A stretch of 64,000 nt of DNA from Trichobilharzia regenti. Its lineage: Eukaryota; Platyhelminthes; Trematoda; Strigeidida; Schistosomatidae. Positions 45,185 to 56,040 of this stretch are shown here, in pieces. Below the pieces are notes generated by a model. That model did no database searches. It was not told the DNA's origin and saw nothing but the letters and a program-made list of their open reading frames with translations. The position numbers were made by a program, and so were the translations under genes. The DNA is taken from positions 89,250,984-89,314,983 of the forward strand of contig OX235265.1 of assembly GCA_944472135.2 (NCBI GenBank). The letters are read 5' to 3'. Each line of letters opens with the position of its first letter. Within the stretch, counting starts at the first letter, position 1.

Positions 45185-45835
45185 TATTATTATTATTATT
45201 TATTATGACTCCCTTGGGTTCCGTGTACAATATTAGGGCTTCTACAGCACATCATCTCTGACTCATTGTATTCTCTTCAGTTCTTTTTAGCTGACTGCAT
45301 GGTTGTGCATAATCTCTCATTTCCTCACAGAATCTCCCTCATGTTACCCTTGGTCTCCTAACTGTTTGTTTCTTACTCGGGCTCCACTCTAGGGCCTGCA
45401 ATGTACACGGTGTTACTCAACGATTTCCTCAGCATGTGTCCTATCCATCTCCATTTCTTTTGACACATTATTAGTTTGTTGTACTACCAGATCTCCTTGT
45501 TGCTTGTCCCTTCTGACTGGCCATCTGGTCTTCAATATGGATAGAGAAGTGTGGGTAGCTGTTGGTGGGGAATTCTTCAAAAGCCCTTTGGAAATAATTT
45601 TCGTAATGCGTGCACCAAGTCTGTAAGACATACAGAGGCACCAACTTGACATTTATGTTGAAGATCTACACCTTGTTCCTTAGGCTTTTAGTGCATTAAG
45701 TAGATTTCTACACTGATTTTAGCTTAATGAAGGTCTCGTCCTCCTTCTTTCTAACCTCTCTGCCTTTGACATCCTCATCCGTGTGCCGACTGCCTGTAGT
45801 TGAAACAGCGCTCCTTATACTGTCATTTTTTATTT
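45185..45835 (-). mobile_element. RTE-like LINE family S, 3' fragment (copy S3)
   Basis: Minus strand with a (TTA)n tail at 45182-45205, then the 3' end, and decayed C-terminal coding sequence (MSYRLGARITKIISKG, LKTRWPVRRDKQQGD in the frame 45652-45413), reaching a SINE-a copy on the right. Confidence 0.82.
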
Positions 45836-46018
45836 TTTTTGATTCTAGCTTGAAACCACTCAGTATTTTCGGTATAAGTATGGAATTTTCAGCATGTGAT
45901 ATCGGTGGCCCAAATTTTGCAGACCGACCATAGATATCAGGTGTGCGTCGGCAGGGGATCGAACCCCGGACCATGTGTATGGTGGGTGAGACTCTTAACC
46001 GTTGTACCACCGACGCAC
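45835..46018 (-). repeat. SINE-a, complete copy
   Basis: Minus strand: tail a at 45835-45930 (reverse complement of ATACTGAGTGGTTTCAAGC and so on), tRNA-like head 45935-46018 with a B box (reverse complement of GGGGTTCGATCCCC) and ACCATACACATGGT hairpin. Confidence 0.88.
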
Positions 46019-46140
46019 TAGAAGTGGAATCTACAGTGTGCATTTCATTCTACTTGGGACTCATCATCTGGAGGTACCTGCATTCTCCAGTGAGCTATTA
46101 TGATGATGATAATGCTTCCCCCACTCCTACTCATGTTTAT
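46019..46140 (-). ncRNA. Hammerhead repeat class 1 (schistosome alpha type), degenerate
   Basis: Minus strand: GATGATGAG-TCCCAAGTAGAAT-GAAAT-GCACACTG from 46073 to 46034, close to the well-known schistosome satellite hammerhead (CTGATGAGTCCCAAATAGGACGAAA). The first core base is changed C to A and the GUC cut site is lost. Confidence 0.7.
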
Positions 46141-46249
46141 TCTGTCTGCTACGATGTATGTCATTATTTTAACTTGATGATGCTGTTCAGACCATAATTA
46201 TTGAAGAATCTTTAACCAAAATACATCAACTTTTTCTTTCTTCTTACAG

Positions 46250-46290
46250 ACGAACAAAGTCGATTTAGGAAAGCTGAAATACGAAATCTG
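46250..46290 (+). CDS. ULK3: ULK3-type kinase, exon 9 (MIT-like domain, 41 bp)
   Basis: Residues about 312-325, YEQSRFRKAEIRNL. A micro-exon flanked by acceptor TTCTTACAG and donor GTCAGT; phases 1 and 0. It continues the MIT third helix (compare R.KAEI..K..EYL..AE.LK). It is too short to be found by coding statistics, and is supported by phase fit and by domain continuity with exons 8 and 10. Confidence 0.8.
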
Positions 46291-46473
46291 GTCAGTTTAT
46301 TTATTTATTTTTAAACAAATTTTTTTATCAGTTTTTTTATGTGACTACTAAAAATGTGTTTTTGAATTTTTGACTATTGCTTATGATCTTTTTTATAAAT
46401 GAAGAGTTTAGGTAACATTGTAACATATTCACCCATCTTCGACAGATTCTGAAATATAATCATCTACACCAAC

Positions 46474-46706
46474 GTGCGTCGGTGACATAGCGGTTAGGGC
46501 CCTCTCCGACCATGCACATGGTCCGGGGATCGATCTCCGGCCGACGCCGAACTCCTTTACCTCGCTAAGCCAGAAATAATTCTGTTGAAGAGGAAAGGTT
46601 GGGCATGAGGCTAGCAACCCCATCCTGTAAAACTAAACACCACTGCTACAGAAACTTCAAGCCACTAGCCTTATGCTTCACTGGGGAACGTGAGGGAAAA
46701 AAAACA
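46474..46706 (+). repeat. SINE-b copy
   Basis: Head GTGCGTCGGTGACATAGCGG, hairpin GACCATGCACATGGTC, B-box region GGGGATCGATCTCCGG, acceptor partner CCGACGC, then tail b (AAGGTTGGGCATGAGGCTAG) and end CACTGGGGAACGTGAGGGA. Confidence 0.9.
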
Positions 46707-46880
46707 TCAACGTCCAACACTCGGCATATTTCTTGACATGGATGTGATATCAGACTTTGTCGACAGAGAGATGATGATATACCAATATTTGACTGTGAAG
46801 GGACTGATCAAGCAACTAATCGAACTCACAAAGAGCATTATAAGAGCTTATCGAGGATTTCATCTGTGAAAACAAAACAC
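46707..46880 (+). mobile_element. RTE-like LINE family R, internal RT fragment
   Basis: Plus strand: decayed reverse transcriptase segment (DMDVISDFVDREMM near 46738, HKEHYKSLSRI-like near 46830), homologous to 49060-49260. Confidence 0.6.
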
Positions 46881-47285
46881 GTAGATCAGCGAAGGGTCTC
46901 TTTTCGGCGGCAAATTCATTTTCTTAGCTGTACAATCGCAAATATATGTGTTATGTTTTTATGTATGTGTACATTAAGTTTATCAAGCAAAAATACAATT
47001 GGTTATGGTTATTTTAACTAAACAGGTGAAGGTTGGTAATACAAGTCAAGAGAATTAGGTGTTAATGAAATTAGGGTAGTAAGAAAGGTGATGAGTTGTC
47101 ACAAACAGTTTTTAAAAGAAGTTATGTAATAATATGAATAGTTTGATGAGTGAGTTTTACTCAGGATGCACATAGAAACAGAGTAGATAATACGAAATTA
47201 CGTAAGAGTTCTGAATGAATACAGGAATTCTAAGCAATTAAAGAACAGGCAAAGAAACAAGATTAAGTCATCAAAATAAAAAAGA
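46881..47285. other. Unassigned intron sequence
   Basis: AT-rich DNA in intron 9 with no recognisable family. Confidence 0.3.
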
Positions 47286-47288
47286 AAC

Positions 47289-48700
47289 TCAAATCAAATC
47301 AAAAAGAGAAAAGTTGTTACCATGACAGTAGAAGTGGTTGAGTAATCTTCTTTTGTATGCACAGTTCCGGTTTTCTATGTGAATAGCCAGAGCCTCAGTG
47401 ATGCAAAGAAGACGAAACCGTATTGCCTTTGTCAGGTTATTCACGAGTGATTCTGGGGACATCACTCGTACCAAATTCCCATGAAACTTCATGAACTCTC
47501 TTACAAATTGCCGCGCCTGGGCAGCGATGATTCGAGACGTTCATGAAGCCGGCTCATCCTCCCGTAGGAGATAGCCGAAGTAAAGTAAAAAGTAAAAAAA
47601 GTAAGTTATTCATGACTCTGTAGATTACTTTGAAGGAGGGGTTTGTTGAGATGGAATGATCAGTGTTAACCAAGTGTTCAATTATCGCACTCCTTATTGC
47701 ACCACTATTGCCTTTCGCAATAGTGTTCTTGAATCCTCTTGGACAGGGTGCGCGTCGAACGGTCGATGTACCTGGCTCCACAACTGATATATGCACATAG
47801 AAGTAGTCAGATGCGGGATCTTGTCCTTGAGGCTTGTGCAGATCAGTAGGCGACTGGAGAACACTGTTCTTAGCGTTGCTGCAAAGAATGTTCTTCTAAG
47901 AGATGATGTGATCCTTCTCTTGAGAATATCGCTTCCTAAATCTCCCTTGAAATCCAAGTTCATATAAAGTTTATTTTTGGGCACAATTAAAGTTTCGTTT
48001 TTCCAAATTATTGGTTTGATATTTTTGTCGATGAATCTTATAGGGTATCCATTTTGGATGAAGATTTCTCTTAGAATATCTAATTCTGTTTCCACAACGT
48101 CGGGACTACAGATGCGTCGGATGCTGGTGACAAGTGATTTGATTAAATCCCGCTTTTGCTGAATCAGTAGCCAGCTATAGAAGCTTGTTAGTTGACCATT
48201 CCAAGTAGCTTTTCTGTGGATCGATCTTCTTAGGCTCCCATCAGTTCTTCTTGTCAGTTCCACACCAATAAACGAAATTTTCGACTCGTTTTCCATTTCA
48301 AGAGTGAATTTTATTGCTGGATGGCAACTGTTAAATGTCTTCAGCAGTAGATTGGGGTTGTTTTGTTGTCACAAATAATGAAAATGTAGTCCACGCATCT
48401 TTTATGCAGTCGCAAATTGTCAATGCTTGGCTTTAGTGGACCTCTCGAGGCTTACCACGAAGCAATCTGATGGTAGTGGACCCTACGGAGATCCCATTGC
48501 AGTACCATCTTTTTGTCTGTAGATGGTGTTGTTGAATGCGAACTGGACGTTCAGAGTGCATCTCAATAGTAATTCCTTCAAATATACTGTTGGTATTCCA
48601 ATATTGAAGTGGTTTTCATCTATAGTGATGATAACCAGTAGTATCCGAGGCAAGCTCACTGACCGTTCGGCCACTGGGACAAATTTATTCTGAAACGGCG
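47289..48700 (-). mobile_element. Penelope-like element E, RT end and GIY-YIG, several frameshifts
   Basis: Minus strand. 48674-48483 has the RT block YRQKDGTAMGSP. Near 48400 the active-site motif reads CVDYIF where YVDDIF is expected. 48296-47694 encodes the RT thumb and linker to the GIY-YIG (FIGVELTRRTDGSL, TSMCIYQL). 47796-47554 and 47492-47289 carry the rest of the endonuclease in other frames. 47500-47590 is a short foreign segment that breaks it. A non-functional copy. Confidence 0.85.
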
Positions 48701-49045
48701 CAAAGCATCAGTACCCCACGGAATAGCTCCAGAGGTGTGTAATTATACTGTTAAGAACTGCTGTCTGAATTAACTAAGTTATTAGGTAATGTCTGAGAAT
48801 CAGATATAGTTTAGTTAGGCCAGTGTAAGTGAGTGATTCTCCCAGTTTAGAAGAAGGAAAGAAAAAAAGTCTTCTTGTGATAATCATAAGGGGATAAGCC
48901 TGACTAGTATAGTATAATATCTAAAGTTCTCAGTTCAGTCATCATCCTTAGACTATGTAGTGCTCAGCAGAAAAAAACACAGAGGGCGTACTGATTACAT
49001 ACTCCCCCCTCCCCCCCCCCAACAGATTCTGGGACATATGCACAC
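48701..49045. other. Unassigned intron sequence
   Basis: No recognisable repeat. A C-rich run is at 49005-49020. Confidence 0.3.
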
Positions 49046-49049
49046 ACAT

Positions 49050-51165
49050 CCTTACTAACTTCCAACACTTGCTATATTTCTTGACCTGAGTGTGGAATTC
49101 CACTCTGTCGACTGAGAGGTGGTGATATGTCAATGTTTGACCGTGAAGGGAGTGTGTGTGTGTGTGTGTGTGTGTGAAGAGAACGTATATCGCACTGATC
49201 AAGACACTACTCGAACTCACAAAGCCGTATAAAAAGCTTATGGAGAGTTGTCATCTGAAGTGATATCACAAGCTGCATTCATTGCCCGTCAGGGATATCC
49301 ACCGTCCCGATTTCTGTTTAATTTCACCATAGATGTACTAATAGAATTGACCCTAACTAACTTTAGTGAATTTAGGGATTAACTTGTTACCACCAGGAGG
49401 GATAGTGTTGTTGACTGACTTAGAGTTTACAGATGATATTTTCCTTCTGTGTGAAGACGCTAACAATGGCACATCAGTCTTTTGAACACGATGAGTGCCA
49501 ATCTTCGAATGTTTAGCATGCGATTTACTTCAGTCAAATGTAAGATTATGCGATGCTACAGGACTTGACTACATCTCAACTTCTCTAGCTTAAAGACAGA
49601 GGGGAGTGAAGGGGTTGCTGAGCGTGTTGACCACTCTACACCACTCTTTGTGATCTTCTATATATACTCACTAGACCGTCATGTTTTTCCACGTTATCCT
49701 TCCTTCTCTCAAATATTTCTGCTTATTACAGTTCTATTGAATTTCTTTTTTCGGTCTCTCTTTTGTCTACCTTTGTCTGCTACATAGAATGTGGGAACTT
49801 TCTTGTTGAGTCATACATCACAATACGAATTATTTTTTCGGAGGGGTTCTACACATGTCAGACACTCACATTACACTAGTCACTGACTAGTGTCTAATCA
49901 AATATATCCAATACAGTCCTACAGGAGGCAAATCGCGAGCCTTAATAGTTCAGTGGTAACGTCTTCGACTGCAGCGCTCCCCAGAAGGGACATGAGTTCC
50001 TTCAAGGTTGCACATACGTCTTGCCGACTTAATGGTGGGTGCCAACTAGCACGAAACCTAGGTCAGACAAGGCTTCCTGTGGCCGATTTCCTCCAACCAT
50101 CAAATACCAACAATTCACAGTGCACCGTGATGTGAAGCCACTTAGTGGCATGTTGACCACATTGCAACCTTGACTGATGATAGAATTCAGCCTTTCGCTC
50201 CAATCAAATGTAAGAGGATGTTGCAGGACTGGACTACACTGACTCCTAGTTTAGAAATAGGGAGTGAAGTGGTAGAGCACGTCGACCTCTTCACTTACTT
50301 GGGAGGTACCATCGGCCAACGTCAACGGGTTGATCTCTGACGAAATCTCAGCACGGATACAGAAGGCTAGTTTCGCGTATGTCAGTCTACGCTTTCTCTG
50401 GCGTAGACGTGATATCCCGCTAACTGGCTGTCGACCAAAGGGCGGGTGTACTGCTCATCAGTCCGCTCCGTTCTCCTCTATGGCTAGCTGTGAGACCTGG
50501 CCCTTGAGAGTGGACGACATGAAAAGATTAGCTGTCTTTGATCATAGGTGCCTACGTTCTGTTTCCCGTGAGAAGTCGTAGGTGTAATAGGGTAAGCAAT
50601 ATTGAGGTTAGGCACCGGTCAAGTGCCAGCTAGGTTACGAGGGGAAATCAATCGACGAGGCTGTGAAATTACATCGACTGAGATGAGTAGGACATGTGTT
50701 ACGTATGACTAGCCTAGTCATCGCCTTCCTCAACAACAAGCTATGTTAGCTGACATAGGGTCAGGCTGGAAAAGAACCAGTGGTAGTCATAGCTTCACCA
50801 GTCAATGAAATCCACAACAGTTAGTTTAAGCCAGCCAAGTAGGAAGGTGTAGACTTCCTGACTGGTTGGGGTCCTCGGGACGGTAAAAACCAATGAAGGT
50901 TGGGGACAATTGGTGATAGGGCTCAAAATCGTTCTCAATGACAGCGCAGATGCATCCACTCCTTGTGACTTATGATTTCCAATGAAACTACATTGCTCTT
51001 CGTTATTACTATCCCTTTGTCTCACACCTCTGTTTACTGTCTCTATTATGCATTTCTTCCACTTTTTTCTGTTGCTTTGTGTGATACATGGCGGGAGTGT
51101 GGCGACTTGAACTGGCGCACATATGTGTAAAGTTCTATGTCGAAAACAGACATACAGACAGGAGG
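49050..51165 (+). mobile_element. RTE-like LINE family R, longest copy (R7), with internal insertions
   Basis: Plus strand. 49050-49500 is decayed RT (FxDDI region near 49430, preceded by a VRQGYP-like block near 49285); a (GT)n microsatellite at 49150-49175 sits inside it. 49620-50195 is foreign, with a tRNA-derived SINE-c copy at 49935-50195. LINE sequence resumes at 50200-51165 with the C-terminal domain (SCETWPLRVDDMKRLAVFD near 50490) and 3' UTR, ending in a CAGACATACAGACAG tail. Confidence 0.82.
49935..50195 (+). repeat. tRNA-derived SINE-c, copy 1, inserted in LINE R7
   Basis: A-box-like AGTTCAGTGG at 49947, a poor B box, then GCCAACTAGCACGAAACC, CAGACAAGGCTTCCTGTGG and TTCACAGTGCACCGTGATGT. 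Same family as 51170-51450. Confidence 0.75.
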
Positions 51166-51450
51166 TCAATCACTAGCCTGAATAGCTCAATGGTAGCGTC
51201 TCTGACTCACTGCAGTATTAGGCGACGCGGGTTCGAACTCAGAAAGGACACGAGTTCCTTCGAGGTTGCAGATACACCCTGCTGACTGATTTGTCAGTGC
51301 CAACTAGCACGAAACCTAGGTCAGACAAGGCTTCCTGTGACCGATTTCTCCAACCATCAAATACCAACAATTCACAGTGCACCGTGATGTCAAGCCACTA
51401 GTGGCATGTTGGCCACATTGCAACCTTGACTGACTGATAGAATTCAGTCT
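51166..51450 (+). repeat. tRNA-derived SINE-c, copy 2
   Basis: Head with A box TAGCTCAATGG at 51181-51191 and B box GGGTTCGAACTC at 51229-51240, then the same body as copy 1 (GCCAACTAGCACGAAACC and so on) to GATAGAATTCAG. It starts right at the 3' tail of LINE R7. The pol III boxes are better kept than in copy 1. Confidence 0.8.
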
Positions 51451-51618
51451 GCACACACATTACACTAGTTACTGACTCTAGTCTCCAATCAAAAACATTT
51501 CTGCGTTCTTAGTTGTTGTTTCATTTCTCTGGCATATCCTTCTAACAAAATAAAGATGTATAATCTATCTAATAGTCTTAAGAGAACATGTTTGACTTTC
51601 TTTTTTGTTTAATTTCAG

Positions 51619-51775
51619 ATGAAAAATTATTTAATCAAAGCTGAGTCATTGAAGTCAGAGTTATGCCTTATCACTGAAATGAATAAAGTCTCTCCATCGT
51701 CTACTTCCAAGTCTCATCGAATAAATGGTAACAATTCAAAGGATAATTTACCTGATCCTATTACTCCAGTGAAAT
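51619..51775 (+). CDS. ULK3: ULK3-type kinase, exon 10 (end of MIT-like domain, linker)
   Basis: Residues 326-377. MKNYLIKAESLKSEL is the end of the MIT third helix; the rest is a Ser/Asn/Pro-rich linker (TPVK at the end). The ATG at 51619 is internal, not a start: it follows an AG acceptor (AATTTCAG) in phase 0. The donor GTGAGT follows 51775 in phase 1. Intron 9 before it is 5.3 kb. Confidence 0.82.
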
Positions 51776-51889
51776 GTGAGTTTTTTTCTGAAAGAAGTTT
51801 CTGAAAGTTATGTCGTCATTGCTGTTGTCATTTGTTTAACTGAATTTTTGGTTTTCCGGGTGATCGAGATGTTCGTCCTGTATTGACGT

Positions 51890-52090
51890 GTCAACTTCTA
51901 GTACGAATGCAGTGACGGCGATACCTGAGGATTGACTTGAATTAGTTTTGATGGATGGTGACCAGCAGGTGGAATCCTCCAGGATGTGCATTTCGTCCTA
52001 TTTGCAACTAGTCATCAAGATGTACCTGCATTCCTCAGTTGGTGATAACGGTGTTCCCACTGAGACTCAAACCTTTCAACCACTATTTGA
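51890..52090 (-). ncRNA. Hammerhead repeat class 1 (schistosome alpha type), degenerate
   Basis: Minus strand 52019-51990: TTGATGA, CTAGTTGCAAATAG, GACGAAA, then TGCACATCC with a possible AUC cut site, and the flanks ATGCAGGTACATC and GGATTCCACCTGCTGGTCAC known from this family. Part of helix I is deleted. Confidence 0.72.
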
Positions 52091-52470
52091 AAGGCCTCAC
52101 TTGAGTCTTTATTTGTGATGAACTGGTTTATTTTGTTTAAATTGAATTGTGTTCGGATCAGTTTGATCCAACTGCTTGAAATTGTTTGTTTGATGAAAGT
52201 GATCGATGTTCCTTTGTTCTGGTTATTTGCTGCCTCTCTCTCTGACTGATTCGGCGTAAATCAAGAGGGTTTCAGTCTAATTCAAATCGACTGCTTTCCC
52301 ACTTATGAAGTTTTTAAAGGTTTACTGGTTGATCTCCATAACTTAACTGAGCGTTTATGCATGACGACGTTGTTCACAGTGCGATATTGACACTTGAGAC
52401 CTGGCACGCCGCTGATAAACTCTGTGACAAACAAGAGTAACGACCGTGTGGTATTGAAATCACTTCAATC
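52091..52470. other. Unassigned intron sequence
   Basis: No recognisable repeat or gene. Confidence 0.3.
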
Positions 52471-52477
52471 TAGTCAT

Positions 52478-52712
52478 CGTGTGCGTCGGTGGCAGAGTGG
52501 TTAGGACGCTCGCGACTATGCACATGCTCCAGGGTTCGATCCCCGACCGATGCACTCCTTTGCCTCGCCAAGCTAGTAATAAAACTGGCAAAGAGGGTAG
52601 GTTGGGCATGAGGCTGGCAACCTCATCCTGTAAAAATAAACATCACTCCTACCGAAACTTCAAACCTCTAGCTTGAAGTACTATGTTCCACTGCGAACGT
52701 AAAGGAACAAAA
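52478..52712 (+). repeat. SINE-b copy
   Basis: Head GTGTGCGTCGGTGGCAGAGT, B box GGTTCGATCCCC at 52533-52544, acceptor partner CCGATGCAC, tail AGGTTGGGCATGAGGCTGG, end CCACTGCGAACGTAAAGGAA. Confidence 0.9.
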
Positions 52713-53483
52713 AACAAAATCTAGACATCAAATCCTACTGGTTAGTGTCGGTTGTATCCGACTACTCATATTAATCTATTAGTAGTATATACCACTACTG
52801 AAACAGCGGTGGCAACAGCAGTCTAAAACTGAGCGCCATTTTATGATTTATTCCAAATAATTTTCTCTAATTCATCCTATGCTGAAACAGTTAGTCCCTT
52901 TGATAATTTGAAATAAGGCATTAAGAAGACAAATATTATTATTATTGTACTGTTTTGTAGTTTCGCTATTCATCAACCGCTTTTCAAAGAACATGGTGCG
53001 CAATAATAAAATAAAATGTTTGACAATCAACCAGTCATATCTTAGTAAGTGAAGGAGTAGTCCAACGTTCGAAGTCTGTTGTCTTCTGTACACACATCAT
53101 TGTTCACGATGTATGCAATTAATCCAAAGTGCTTCCGTCATACTTAATAATCTTACAATTAAGTTATTTGAAATAATTGATAAAAAAAGTCATCAATATT
53201 GATTTTGTGACCAGTCATTAATAAATTCTTTGGAATGTATGATGCTGGATTTCTATTCAGATGAAGTACATTTGAGTTTTCTATGTGACTTAATAACCTT
53301 TTAGGAACGTGTTCTTCTCGACGGCATAAGAATATTCGGCTAGGTTAAACTTTGAGCACCACTAACTGCCAATGAAGTGCGACAGCATCGATGACCTTGA
53401 AACTGAGAAAGAGCGAAACCTGGCAAATAAGTTTCAGCTTAGGTTTGGGAAAGATTTCGCTTCTCGGCTCTCTGTGCTAATGT
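52713..53483. other. Unassigned intron sequence
   Basis: AT-rich DNA of intron 10, nothing recognised. Confidence 0.3.
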
Positions 53484-53690
53484 GTGCATCGGTGGCACAG
53501 TGGTTAGGACTCTCGCCGACCATGCACATGGTCCGGGGTTCGAGCCCACGCCGACGCACACTTGATATCTATGATCGGCCTGCGAATTTTGGGCTACCGA
53601 TATCCACGCTGAAAATTCCACACTTGTACCAAAAATACGGTGTGGAAACAAGCTGTAATCAAAAATAAAAATTAAAAAAAAATAAAATAA
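53484..53690 (+). repeat. SINE-a, complete copy
   Basis: Head GTGTGCATCGGTGGCACAGT, hairpin GACCATGCACATGGTC, B-box-like GGTTCGAGCCC, partner GCCGACGCACAC, then tail a ending ATACGGTGTGGAA...AAGCTGTAATC and an AATAAAA-rich end. Confidence 0.92.
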
Positions 53691-53693
53691 ATT

Positions 53694-53860
53694 AAGTTAC
53701 GGTTTAAGCCCAGGACAAGTTAGGGTTAGGTTAACTTAATAAGGGCGAGTTTAGGGTTGGTTCGAGTTAGATTGCCGTTGGTTTAGGGATATTTTCACGT
53801 TAGGGTTAGGTTCAGGAGAGATTAGGGCTATTGTTAGGGTTAGAAGACCTAAATAATTAC
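53694..53860 (+). repeat. Degenerate TTAGGG-rich tract
   Basis: TTAGGG occurs about eight times in 150 bp, three of them as TTAGGGTTAGG (near 53731, 53803 and 53834), with diverged units between. TTAGGG is the schistosome telomere unit. The tract follows directly on the SINE-a tail. Confidence 0.65.
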
Positions 53861-53899
53861 ATGCATAGAATGTAGTTAAATTACTCTGTTGATATAAGA

Positions 53900-54090
53900 A
53901 TAGAACACGTACATTGTGGTAGAGTATAATCCCACTGTGGGTAAAATTCATTTTGATAGTCTCACAGTGTTATGCAGTAGTAATATTTACTGATGACGTT
54001 TCGAGAACAATTTATTGCTAAGGAAATATTACTGTGTTACACTATGAGACTATATCAAAATAAATTTTACCCACAATGGAATTATACTCT
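53900..54090. repeat. Penelope-like termini arranged as an inverted repeat
   Basis: Left arm about 53908-53990 and right arm 54012-54088 are reverse complements with mismatches (ACTGTGGGTAAAAT against ATTTTACCCACAAT; GAGTATAATCC against GAATTATACTC). Both are Penelope-like terminal sequence. Confidence 0.75.
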
Positions 54091-54900
54091 GTTGATACTC
54101 CAAACTAAAACTAAGAGCTATTTTTATCACATGTGAGAGAAAGGTATCCTCTGTAACAGTTTTCTACAGTTTTTATGCATTTCTTTCATAAATATATGTT
54201 TCCATACACAAAAATGCCTCCTTCACGTGATGGGTGCGTTCCAGGTCATTCGCTGATTGGTGGTAGTTATTGGTGCTTAAAGTTTAACTTTACTGAGTAT
54301 TCTATTAGTTCTACCTCAATATGTGTCCCATCAACTGAAAGTGAACTTGTAGATACAGTATGAATTAGAGTTCATAGAACTTCATTCTTTAATTGTAGGT
54401 ACAGGAGTTTAAACTGTTTGAGTTGTCAGGAAAATGGATGTAGCGCAGTATGTGTGCGCTTGATATCTGGCCTAAGGCTTTGAACTGTCAGTTGCACGAT
54501 TTAGTCATCCTTGAATGGTAGTTTAATGGAAATAGCCTTCTTTGCTATGGAGGAGTTGTCTTTTCAAGAGGTAGTCAATCTCTCTTTATTGTGATATATA
54601 CAATGAAGTTTTCAGGATATCCACTAACCAACAAAACTGAATGTTTGCACTGTAGCTCACTTGTTCAAATTTTATGGACCCCTTAATTCAAGGTTGTTAA
54701 AAGGTGATGGAAGCACTTTGGATTAGTCACATTCATCCTAAACTATGTGTGTACAAAAGGAAAACAGACTACGAATATTGTCAGCCATGAACTACTTAAC
54801 TAACTAAAGTACGATTGAATTTATTAATGTCCACTTTCGTTTTACGTAACGAAATTATTGTCAAACATTTTATTTTATTACGAATTGTCAGTTTTCAGGG
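54091..54900. other. Unassigned intron sequence
   Basis: No recognisable repeat or exon. Confidence 0.3.
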
Positions 54901-54904
54901 ATTT

Positions 54905-55140
54905 GATTGACTACAGGTTTGATTGCAAGGTAACACAAGTTAGCAAAACCATTGAGAAAAACCTGGAGTGTACTTGGTAGTTGTTTCGTCCTACTTTGAG
55001 GCTCTTCATCATTACACACGACCATACTGGAGATCGAATCCAGGATCTTGTGGTTATAAGGTTAGCTCATAGGCCGACCATCTGGTCACTGTGCTCCAAT
55101 CAAGTGGCTCATGAACATCGACTTCTGACACCACCGCCAG
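54905..55140 (-). ncRNA. tRNA-derived hammerhead SINE class 2 (copy H9)
   Basis: Minus strand: B-box region (reverse complement of TGGATTCGATCTCC) near 55040, the hammerhead segment 55012-54983 with ATGATGA for CUGAUGA, stem II AGCCTC.../GGAC, GAAAC, then the tail. Confidence 0.68.
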
Positions 55141-55224
55141 CCAATGTCATAAGAGAGTAACTGTTGTCTTACCTCACTATCAAATGAAAAAATTTGCAAG
55201 AGGTTACTCCTTCATTTATCGTTC

Positions 55225-55815
55225 CAACTAAAAGTGGGCGGCACGAATAAAGATGTCAAAGCCAGGATCGGAAAGACAAGGTACACCTGCGACACTCTGA
55301 AATCAGTTTGGAACTCTTCTGCACTCTGCAAAAGGAACAAGATTCGAATTTTCAACACAAACCTTGAATATCACTTCTTCTACGGCGTGTCCGTGTCACG
55401 CAAAGTATTTCAAACTGGCCATTGCAGACTTTCGTCAACAACTGCCTTCACTGGCTCCATACTGTTATCAAATGGCTAGCCAGAAATAATTGGCAACAAA
55501 AAACTATGGTAATAAACCAACCAGAAACCGATCGCCCAACAAAGATGTGGAAGAAAATGGAGATGAATTGGCGTACGATGGGGAAATATTGATTGACATT
55601 GCGCGCCAGGCCATCACTCTAGTGGAACCAAAATAGGATACAATAAGTCGAATGTCCGAAAGTGATATGAAGGAGATCGTGCAAGGAGGAAATGAGGGGA
55701 ATATGGGCAGACGTGAGGCAGCTGAAGAGGACGACAGAAAACAGCACAAAATGCAGATGTACTGTTGAAGCCCTATTTTGTACTCGGGACTCAAGGGAAC
55801 AATGAAAATAATAAT
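55225..55815 (+). mobile_element. RTE-like LINE family S, 3' fragment (copy S4)
   Basis: Plus strand: KARIGKTRYTCDTLKSVW near 55257, RNKIRIFNTN near 55340, and a 3' end GAAGCCCTATTTTG...CAAGGGAACAATGA plus (AAT)n. Confidence 0.82.
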
Positions 55816-55834
55816 AATCATGAATTGGTAGAAG

Positions 55835-56040
55835 TTGGAATTCATGACCCATTGAATCGGGTCCCAGTGGCTGAATGGTATATGAGCATGTCTTGTAACT
55901 GGAAGGTGGTCCTTGGTTCGAAACGTTGTGGTGGGTGAGTACTGCTGGTAATCCCTAAACTGGATGAAACGGTTGTCCAACACTCGCTGGTTTTGAATAG
56001 CTCTCTAAGTGATATCAATCCACGGTCTAACCTGAAACAA
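55835..56040 (+). ncRNA. tRNA-derived hammerhead SINE class 2 (copy H10), degenerate
   Basis: Plus strand: head 55860-55925 with B-box-like GGTTCGAAACG, hammerhead-like ACTGCTGGTAATCCC...GATGAAAC at 55941-55970, and tail to 56030. Confidence 0.62.
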
